NCBI GenBank assembly: GCA_945877995.1
Contig: CAMDXD010000301.1
Span: forward strand, 1 to 5,275
DNA from: Bordetella parapertussis
GTDB taxonomy: Bacteria; Pseudomonadota; Gammaproteobacteria; Burkholderiales; CAIKXV01
DNA: 5,275 nucleotides
Direction: 5' to 3'
Under the pieces are notes generated by a model. That model ran no database searches. It was not told the origin of the DNA and saw nothing but the letters and a program-made list of their open reading frames with translations. Shown here piece after piece: positions 1 through 4,342 of the stretch (position 1 is the first letter of the stretch; each line of letters starts with the position of its first letter). Made by a program: the position numbers and the translations under genes.

Positions 1-1587
1 GAAGGTGCCGCCGCCGCGCGCCGTGCCGAGCGTCGAGCAGGCCTGCACCTGCACGGCTTCGAACGGCAGGCCGAGCACGTCCGCGGCGATCTGCGCGAAG
101 GTCGTCTGGTGACCCTGGCCGCTCGAGGAGCAGCCGGTGAACACCTCGATCGCGTCCGGGCTGCGCACCCGTATGCGTGCGTACTCGGCCGGGCCGGGGC
201 CGGTGCTGTCGACGAAGCAGCCGATGCCGACGCCGTGGTAGCGACCGTCGACCAGCCGGCCGCGCTGCGCCGCCAGCGACGCATGGCCGATCTCGTCGAG
301 CGCGCGCGCCAGCGCGGCCGGATAGTCGCCGCTGTCGTAACTGGCCGGACCCTCGTACGGCACCAGGCTGCCGATCGGGTAGGGCATCTGCTCGCGGCGC
401 ACCAGGTTGCGCCGGCGCACCTCGGCGGCATCGATGCCCAGGTCGCACGCCATCATGTCGATCAGGCGCTCGCGGAAGAAGTTCGCTTCGTAGCGCCCCG
501 GGCCTCGGTAGGTGCCGGTCGGCGTTCGGTTGGTGACCACGGCCTCGATGTCGCAGGCGTAGTCGGGGATGTCGTACGGACCCGGCAGGAAGTTCCCGGC
601 CTTGGCGGCGGCGATCACGCCGGTGGTACGCACATAGGCGCCCATGTCGGCGACCAGCCGGCCGCGCAGGCCGAGGATGCGGCCATCGGCGTCTGCCGCG
701 ATCTCGAGCTCGCACTCCATCTCGCGCGCATGATTCATCGCCAGCAGGTTCTCGCGCCGGTCCTCGATCCACTTGATCGGCAGCCCGGTGAGACGGGCCG
801 CGGCGGGCACCAGCAGGTCTTCCGGGTAGAACTCGCCGCGCGCGCCGAAGCTGCCGCCAACGTCGAGCTCGACCAGGTCGACCTGCGACGGCTCCAGCCC
901 GAGCATGCCGGCCAGCACGTCGCGATTGAAATGCGGAACCTTTGCGGCACCGAGCACCTCGAGGTGCTCGCGCGCCGCGTCCCAGCGCGCGACCAGGCCG
1001 CGTGTCTCGAGCGGCACCGAGGAATGGCGATGGCACCTGAAGGATTCACCCCGCGTGTAGACGGCGCGCGCGAAGGCCGCTGCCGCGTCGCCGCGCCGGC
1101 TCTGCCATCGTTCGGCCACGTTGCGTCCTGAAGCCGGGTGCACGAGGACCCGGCCTTCACGCGCGGCGCCGAAGGTGACCACCGGCTCGGTCGCCTCGAT
1201 GTCCGGGTAGACGGCATCGGCTGCGTCTTCCGCCAGCGCCCGCGAAGTGGCGACCACCAGCGCCAGCGGCTCGCCGACATAGCAGACGCGGTCGCGTGCG
1301 ATCACCGGTTGCAGGTAGTCGAGCAGCCCGGGCAGGATGCCGCCCCGCAGCGGTATCGGACGGGTGCAGCCGGAGAAGGCTGCCGCGTCGAGCACTGCCA
1401 CGACGCCGGGTGCAGCGAGCGCGGCCGATGTGTCGATGCCGCGGATGCGGCCGGCCGCCACCTGGCTGCGCACCACTACCGCATGGTGCAGGCCAGCGCA
1501 TTTGAAATCATCGACGAAACAGCCCTGCCCGGTCAGCAGGCGCATGTCTTCCCTCCGCCGCAGCGGCTGGCCGACGAGCTTTTGCAT
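1..1587 (-). CDS. Xanthine dehydrogenase/CoxL-family molybdopterin-binding (large) subunit, 3' end missing
   Basis: This frame is open without a stop from ATG at 1587 to the window edge, giving 529 residues of a family usually about 750-800 long. It is the catalytic subunit of a molybdenum hydroxylase, which hydroxylates its substrate with oxygen from water and passes electrons to FeS and FAD subunits. The N-terminus carries the typical VGQPLRRREDMRLLTGQG signature (residues 5-22). Next come the RCHRHSSVPLETRG segment (184-197), the cofactor-contact motif GGSFG (244-248), PIKWIEDRREN (270-280), the active-site-loop motif TYRGPGR (359-365) and GQGHQTTFAQIAAD (490-503). The loop lacks the Cys of form I CO dehydrogenase (AYRCSFR), so true CO oxidation is unlikely; the substrate is unknown. 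It begins 20 nt after the regulator's stop, with only a weak GGCAGG ribosome site, so translational coupling is plausible; GTG at 1593 is an alternative start. No small or medium subunit gene lies in the window. Confidence 0.94.
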   Translation of the reverse strand, partial: MQKLVGQPLRRREDMRLLTGQGCFVDDFKCAGLHHAVVVRSQVAAGRIRGIDTSAALAAPGVVAVLDAAAFSGCTRPIPLRGGILPGLLDYLQPVIARDRVCYVGEPLALVVATSRALAEDAADAVYPDIEATEPVVTFGAAREGRVLVHPASGRNVAERWQSRRGDAAAAFARAVYTRGESFRCHRHSSVPLETRGLVARWDAAREHLEVLGAAKVPHFNRDVLAGMLGLEPSQVDLVELDVGGSFGARGEFYPEDLLVPAAARLTGLPIKWIEDRRENLLAMNHAREMECELEIAADADGRILGLRGRLVADMGAYVRTTGVIAAAKAGNFLPGPYDIPDYACDIEAVVTNRTPTGTYRGPGRYEANFFRERLIDMMACDLGIDAAEVRRRNLVRREQMPYPIGSLVPYEGPASYDSGDYPAALARALDEIGHASLAAQRGRLVDGRYHGVGIGCFVDSTGPGPAEYARIRVRSPDAIEVFTGCSSSGQGHQTTFAQIAADVLGLPFEAVQVQACSTLGTARGGGTF

Positions 1588-1607
1588 CGACACTGCCTGC
1601 CGGCCGG

Positions 1608-2456
1608 TCAGCGCCGTACCGCGCGCTTGCGGGGGGGCGGCGTCTTGCGGACTGCGGCAGGGCCAGGTTCGGCGCCGATCTCGTTGCGCAATGCGCCAGC
1701 GTGCTTGAGCAGGTAGGTGGCCGAGCCGGCGATGTCGCGTTCGATGGCCACCCGGGTGCCCCGTGCATTGCCCTTGCGCAGGCAGTCGATCACGGTCTGG
1801 TGGCCCGTCGCGTCCCAGGGGGTGGCAGGCGCGGTCAGCGAAAAGTACATGAACGGGCCGGCACGCAGCCAGAGCGATTCGATCAGGCTGGGCAGGATCT
1901 CGGAGGCCGAGGCCGAATACAGGGTGAAGTGGAATGCCTGGTTCAGCCGCAGGCAGGCGAGAATGTTGCGGCTCGCGATGGCGCGATGCAGGCGTGTGTT
2001 GATCTTCTCGAGTGCCGCGACCAGTTTCGGGGTGGCATTGCGGCAGGCCATCTCGGCTGCCATGCCCTCGAGCGCCTTGCGTACCCGGGTGAGCTCGGTA
2101 AACCGGGCTTTTGTCATGCGTGCGACGGCCACCGAGCCGTTCGGCTGTGTTTCGAGCACGCCGGAGGCGATCATCTGGCCCAGCACGCCGCGCACCGGCA
2201 TCGGACTGGTCCCGAGCTTGTGTGCCAGCTGGCGCAGGGACAGCGTCTGGCCAGGTACGAACTGTCCGGTCATCAACGCGATGCGGAGCAGCCGTGCCAC
2301 CTGCAACTGGAGTTCGCCGCGCTGGCGCCCGGCGTCGTTGCCGGCGCGGGCCCGCGTGCCACCACGCCCGGCGCTGCCAGCGCCATTGACGGCGCGCAGG
2401 GCCTGTATCGAGGGAAAGTCGGTTGATTCGCGCGCGGCGCGGGTCAGTGCATCCAT
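1608..2456 (-). CDS. GntR-family transcriptional regulator (FadR/FCD subfamily)
   Basis: This is a 282-residue DNA-binding regulator that probably responds to a small carboxylate. After a Gly/Arg/Ala-rich arm (about residues 1-47) comes a winged helix-turn-helix (48-113) whose core reads LSLRQLAHKLGTSPMPVRG (73-91), the usual GntR pattern. An all-helical FCD effector domain follows (about 118-252), with possible metal ligands N172, H176 (LNQAFH), H219 (ATGHQTVIDCL) and D241. Relative to the usual Asp-His-His-His set the first and last are changed. The C-terminus is a basic tail, KTPPPRKRAVRR (271-282). I start at ATG 2456. The frame also continues to a TTG at 2492 (294 residues), but that TTG is the first part of a near-consensus -35 box, so the extra 12 codons are probably not translated. 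The gene probably shares a transcript with the downstream Mo-hydroxylase gene, and likely regulates itself and the divergent operon. Confidence 0.93.
   Translation of the reverse strand: MDALTRAARESTDFPSIQALRAVNGAGSAGRGGTRARAGNDAGRQRGELQLQVARLLRIALMTGQFVPGQTLSLRQLAHKLGTSPMPVRGVLGQMIASGVLETQPNGSVAVARMTKARFTELTRVRKALEGMAAEMACRNATPKLVAALEKINTRLHRAIASRNILACLRLNQAFHFTLYSASASEILPSLIESLWLRAGPFMYFSLTAPATPWDATGHQTVIDCLRKGNARGTRVAIERDIAGSATYLLKHAGALRNEIGAEPGPAAVRKTPPPRKRAVRR
1631..1637. repeat. Homopolymer tract G7 (C7 in the regulator's mRNA)
   Basis: There are seven G on the plus strand, read as CCC CCC C near the 3' end of the GntR gene and encoding part of its Pro-Pro-Pro-Arg tail. It is the longest single-base run I noticed in the window. 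Such tracts are prone to slippage in replication or translation and to sequencing error. A -1 shift here would leave the regulator's frame and enter the frame of the downstream Mo-hydroxylase without meeting a stop. Confidence 0.8.
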
Positions 2457-2463
2457 GGGTTTT

Positions 2464-2492
2464 ACTATGCTCAGCAGCCGACGATGTGTCAA
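2464..2492 (-). promoter_or_regulatory. Sigma-70-type promoter for the regulator/Mo-hydroxylase operon
   Basis: On the minus strand, a perfect -35 TTGACA (2492-2487) is followed by exactly 17 nt and then CATAGT (2469-2464), which matches the -10 consensus at 4 of 6 positions. Only 7 nt (AAAACCC) separate the -10 box from ATG 2456. Transcription would therefore start at or next to the start codon, giving a leaderless or nearly leaderless mRNA. No Shine-Dalgarno sequence precedes that ATG, which fits this reading. Confidence 0.6.
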
Positions 2493-2529
2493 GGATGCGG
2501 ACTCGCGCGTCGCGCATGCCAGCCGTTGC

Positions 2530-2546
2530 GCGTGCGGCGCGCACGC
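2530..2546. repeat. Perfect 7-bp inverted repeat in the divergent control region
   Basis: GCGTGCG (2530-2536) and CGCACGC (2540-2546) are separated by GCG. It lies between the two opposed promoter candidates and upstream of both. It could be an operator or a hairpin, but it is composed only of G/C-rich words that recur by chance in DNA of this composition. There is no T-run, so it is not a terminator. Confidence 0.4.
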
Positions 2547-2564
2547 CGTGATTCGCCGGGGTGC

Positions 2565-2593
2565 GGACCGGGTTGTGGACCGGGATTCGGACC
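2565..2593. repeat. Direct repeat with 12-bp period upstream of the rightward promoter candidate
   Basis: GGACCGGG occurs at 2565-2572 and 2577-2584, and a third, shortened GGACC at 2589-2593, all at a 12-bp spacing. A looser match (GCCGGGG) sits one period further upstream at about 2555-2561. The array ends directly against the TTGACC hexamer at 2594. Repeats at close to one helical turn just upstream of a -35 box are a common arrangement for activator sites, but no specific protein can be named. Confidence 0.5.
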
Positions 2594-2622
2594 TTGACCA
2601 GCCCGCCTGCTGTGATCACACT
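2594..2622 (+). promoter_or_regulatory. Candidate sigma-70 promoter for the dpaA-like/tautomerase/VOC operon
   Basis: TTGACC (2594-2599, 5 of 6 matches to the -35 consensus) is followed by 17 nt and then CACACT (2617-2622, only 3 of 6 matches to the -10 consensus). Transcription would begin near 2629, leaving a leader of about 37 nt before ATG 2666. The weak -10 box suggests a regulated promoter or a chance match. The first GTGATCAC palindrome overlaps the spacer and -10, and the second lies just after the predicted start. Confidence 0.35.
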
Positions 2623-2648
2623 TCACGCCATCGAATCCGGGTGATCAC
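2611..2648. promoter_or_regulatory. Paired GTGATCAC palindromes, likely operator sites
   Basis: TGTGATCACA at 2611-2620 is a perfect 10-bp palindrome, and GTGATCAC recurs as a perfect 8-bp palindrome at 2641-2648. Their centres are 29 bp apart, a little under three helical turns. Short perfect palindromes with a few-base core are typical operators for FCD-type GntR dimers, and a regulator of this type is encoded next door. The pair brackets the predicted start of the rightward transcript, where bound protein would block RNA polymerase. Assignment to this regulator is inferred. Confidence 0.5.
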
Positions 2649-2651
2649 TCC

Positions 2652-2669
2652 ATGAAGGAAGCAGGATGA
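2652..2669 (+). other. Five-codon mini-ORF overlapping the start of the DpaA-like gene
   Basis: ATG at 2652 begins a five-codon frame (Met-Lys-Glu-Ala-Gly, then TGA at 2667-2669) whose stop overlaps the start codon of the next gene in an ATGA arrangement. The ribosome site of the main gene lies inside it. The two starts resemble each other (ATGAAGGAAGCAGG followed by ATGAAGCAGG), as if from a short duplication. The mini-ORF has only a poor ribosome site of its own, so its translation is doubtful. Confidence 0.2.
2655..2659 (+). promoter_or_regulatory. Ribosome binding site fixing the start of the DpaA-like gene
   Basis: AAGGA lies 6 nt before ATG 2666. This is the best ribosome site near the 5' end of the gene and favours this start over the in-frame ATG at 2759, which lies nearer to where family similarity begins but is preceded only by GGGCGG-type sequence. 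Confidence 0.7.
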
Positions 2670-3658
2670 AGCAGGCTGCCGGAACAGGGACGGCGACAGA
2701 GACGACGACAGGGACGGGCATCGTCGCGGATGCGGGGTCCGGTGCCCATGCGGGCGGCATGCCCGACATCGACTGGAAGCGCTGCGCGATCGCAGTCGTC
2801 GGTGGCGACCGCCGCGAGCAGGAGATCGCCCGCCTGGCGGCGGCGACGGGGGCGAGCGTGCGTGCATTCGGTTTTCCGTGGCCCGACGCAGGCATCGAAG
2901 GCGTCACCCGCGCCGCCAGCGCGGCCGAGGCGCTCGCCGGTGCGCGTTTCGCGCTGTTCCCGATCCCTGGCATCGCGCCCACCGGCGCCCTGTTCGCCCC
3001 CGCCTCGCCCGAGCCGATCATCCCCGACCGGGGCATGCTCGCGGCGATGGCGCAGCCAGCCCACATCATCCTCGGCTGGGCTGATCCGAAGCTGCAGGCG
3101 CATTGCGATGCGCTGGGCATCACGCTGCACGAATACGAGTGGGACCAGGACCTGATGCTGCTGCGCGGCCCGGCGATCATCGAAGGCCTCCTCAAGGTGG
3201 TGATCGAGAACACCTCGATCACCATCCACAAGGCGAACGTCGCGGTCGTCGGGCAGGGATCCATCGGCTTCCTGCTCGCGCGCTACATGGTGGCGCTGGG
3301 CGCGGTCACCCACGTCGCTGCGCGCAATCCGGTGCAGCGGGCCGCGGCCTATGCGGCCGGTGCGCAGGTACACGTGCTGGAAGACCTGCCGGCGCTCGCG
3401 CCCGGCCTCGACATGGTCTTCTCGACCGTGCCGTCACGCGTGGTCGGGCGCGACGTGCTGGAACGGTTGCCCAAGCATGCGCTGGTGGCCGACCTCGCCG
3501 CGCCGCCCGGCGGCGTCGACTTCGATGCCGCGAAGGAACTCGGCCTGAAGGCCGTCTGGGCGCGCGGGCTGGGCAGCCGGGCACCGGTCACCGTCGGTGC
3601 CAGCCAGTGGTCGGGTGTCCGGCCGCGCATCGAGAAGATCCTTCGCGCGGATGCCTGA
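2666..3658 (+). CDS. Dipicolinate synthase subunit A (DpaA/SpoVFA)-like NAD(P)-binding oxidoreductase
   Basis: This 330-residue cytosolic protein resembles SpoVFA/DpaA, the subunit that with flavoprotein DpaB turns a dihydrodipicolinate-pathway intermediate into dipicolinate in spore-formers. The resemblance spans both domains. The N-terminal one opens with IAVVGGDRREQEIARL (42-57). A linker segment reads EGLLKVVIENTSITIHKANV (173-192) and leads into a Rossmann fold with GQGSIG (196-201). Near the end are STVPS (253-257), ADLAAPPGGVDFD (275-287) and GLGSRAPVTVG (301-311), each with a clear counterpart in SpoVFA as I recall it. Residues 1-31 are an unusual Gly/Thr/Ala-rich extension; the conserved protein could start at ATG 2759 (Met32), but the ribosome site favours 2666. 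It probably opens an operon with the tautomerase and VOC genes. There is no DpaB gene in view and nothing else suggests sporulation, so a different, catabolic dehydrogenase role is likely. The family call is firm; the reaction is unknown. Confidence 0.83.
   Translation: MKQAAGTGTATETTTGTGIVADAGSGAHAGGMPDIDWKRCAIAVVGGDRREQEIARLAAATGASVRAFGFPWPDAGIEGVTRAASAAEALAGARFALFPIPGIAPTGALFAPASPEPIIPDRGMLAAMAQPAHIILGWADPKLQAHCDALGITLHEYEWDQDLMLLRGPAIIEGLLKVVIENTSITIHKANVAVVGQGSIGFLLARYMVALGAVTHVAARNPVQRAAAYAAGAQVHVLEDLPALAPGLDMVFSTVPSRVVGRDVLERLPKHALVADLAAPPGGVDFDAAKELGLKAVWARGLGSRAPVTVGASQWSGVRPRIEKILRADA
2684..2717 (+). repeat. In-frame 24-bp-period repeat in the 5' coding end of the DpaA-like gene
   Basis: ACAGGGACGG occurs at 2684-2693 and again at 2708-2717, exactly 24 bp (eight codons) apart, with GACGACGACA-type sequence between. 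The copies encode Thr-Gly-Thr at residues 7-9 and 15-17. The stretch is low-complexity and may vary in length between strains. Confidence 0.6.
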
Positions 3659-3691
3659 GTCCGCCCCCGACACCAACCCATAGGAGTTCCG

Positions 3692-3892
3692 ATGCCAGTC
3701 GTGACCGTACAGATGTGGACCGGCCGCACCACCGAGCAGAAGCGCAAGCTGGTGGCGGCCATCACCGAGGCCATGGTCGTGCATGCCGCGTGCAAGCCCG
3801 ACCACCTGCACGTGATCATCCAGGACGTGCCCAAGGACAGCTGGGGTCGTGCCGGCAAGCTCGGCACCGAGAACGAACCGGACACCCACTGA
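3692..3892 (+). CDS. 4-Oxalocrotonate tautomerase-family protein
   Basis: This is a 66-residue protein of the usual 4-OT subunit size, small enzymes that shuttle a proton between carbon positions of an enol/keto acid and assemble as hexamers or dimers. After Met removal the N-terminal residue is Pro1, the catalytic base of the superfamily, followed by Val-Val-Thr and GRTTEQK. Arg11 (numbering from Pro1) is kept. An ungapped match to Pseudomonas 4-OT puts His at position 39, where the classic enzyme has its catalytic Arg, and Trp at 50 in place of Phe. These changes point to a substrate other than 2-hydroxymuconate. AGGAG at 3682-3686, 5 nt from ATG, is a strong ribosome site. The gene starts 33 nt after the DpaA-like gene, and its TGA overlaps the next ATG by one base, so co-translation with the VOC protein is likely. 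The family is certain, the substrate unknown. Confidence 0.93.
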   Translation: MPVVTVQMWTGRTTEQKRKLVAAITEAMVVHAACKPDHLHVIIQDVPKDSWGRAGKLGTENEPDTH

Positions 3893-4263
3893 TGGCAGCC
3901 GACGAGACGCCGCGTACCCTCGGCTTCGCGCACCTGCTGATGCAGGTCGCGGACATCGAGGCCTCGAAGCACTTCTATGTCGACCTGCTCGGTTTCACCA
4001 TCCGGCCGGCCAGGCCACTGGCCGACGGTCGACCGTTCGTGCCGTTCCTCCAGGGGCTGGCGCTGACCACCGGCGGCCCTGGCAAACCGCTGCAGATCGA
4101 CCACATGGCCTACACCGTGCACGATGTCGAAGGCCTGGCCACGCGCCTTCGTGCCGCCGGGGTACATTTCTTCCAGGACGTGCACGACGGCATCTACGGA
4201 CGCACGATCTATGTCGCCGATCCGGACGGCACCAAGGTCGAGCTTTACGAACCGCCGCGCTGA
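3892..4263 (+). CDS. VOC/glyoxalase-fold protein (possible lyase or ring-cleavage dioxygenase)
   Basis: This is a 123-residue single VOC module of two beta-alpha-beta-beta-beta repeats, a metal-dependent fold that includes glyoxalase I, fosfomycin-resistance proteins and extradiol dioxygenases. The first repeat starts at GFAHLLMQVADIEASKHFYV (11-30) and continues DLLGFTIRP. The second starts at IDHMAYTVHDVEGLATRLRA (69-88) and ends with the hallmark DPDGTKVELYEPP (110-122). Likely metal ligands are H14, H71 and E117. The acidic ligand usual at the end of the first repeat is not obvious; Gln54 is near that place. A two-His/one-Glu set would fit an extradiol-type dioxygenase, but short VOC proteins cannot be assigned by sequence alone. 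The start is ATG 3892 within TGATG, giving stop-start coupling with the tautomerase gene, which suggests that the two act in one pathway. The same frame is open far upstream, but that part is a shadow of the DpaA-like gene. Confidence 0.92.
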   Translation: MAADETPRTLGFAHLLMQVADIEASKHFYVDLLGFTIRPARPLADGRPFVPFLQGLALTTGGPGKPLQIDHMAYTVHDVEGLATRLRAAGVHFFQDVHDGIYGRTIYVADPDGTKVELYEPPR

Positions 4264-4293
4264 GTCGTTCTCCGATATCCGTCACGCCGGGCC

Positions 4294-4317
4294 GTACCGT
4301 CGCCATCCCTGCGGTAC
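4294..4317. repeat. Inverted repeat GTACCG-N12-CGGTAC before the solute-binding protein gene
   Basis: Arms at 4294-4299 and 4312-4317 are perfect 6-bp complements. They lie in the 79-bp gap between the VOC stop and the next start. No run of T follows, so it does not look like an intrinsic terminator. It may be a regulatory site or a chance match. No convincing promoter was seen in the gap, so the binding-protein gene may be co-transcribed with the genes before it. Confidence 0.3.
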
Positions 4318-4342
4318 TGTCCGCCTTCCCGTGGAGCAAGCA

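Noticed and set aside
109..1131. Long plus-strand open frame (340 codons) opposite the Mo-hydroxylase gene
   Set aside because: It is antisense to a clear, motif-rich minus-strand gene, and its translation is His/Ala/Arg-rich with no recognisable domain. It arises from the GC-rich codons of the real gene.
2611..2620. TGTGATCACA as a CRP/FNR site
   Set aside because: CRP needs TGTGA and TCACA separated by 6 bp. Here the half-sites are directly joined with no spacer, so the geometry is wrong.
1701..2655. Two overlapping plus-strand open frames (241 and 312 codons) opposite the GntR gene
   Set aside because: The minus-strand GntR/FCD protein has family motifs throughout. The plus frames show no family pattern and one runs across the control region.
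2623..3373. Minus-strand open frames of 213 and 242 codons opposite the DpaA-like gene
   Set aside because: They are shadows of the plus-strand gene, which has a strong ribosome site and recognisable motifs; the antisense translations have none.
2666..3658. Evidence that the organism forms spores
   Set aside because: A DpaA-like protein alone is not enough. There is no DpaB or other sporulation gene, and base composition and neighbours point to a betaproteobacterium.
3103..3891. An upstream open frame continuous with the VOC gene, which would make a 386-residue protein
   Set aside because: VOC similarity begins only after ATG 3892. The upstream part is Arg/Ala/Gly-rich out-of-frame reading of the DpaA-like and tautomerase genes, and the TGATG coupling explains the true start.
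4294..4317. Intrinsic terminator after the VOC gene
   Set aside because: The stem is only 6 bp with a 12-nt loop and no T-run follows.
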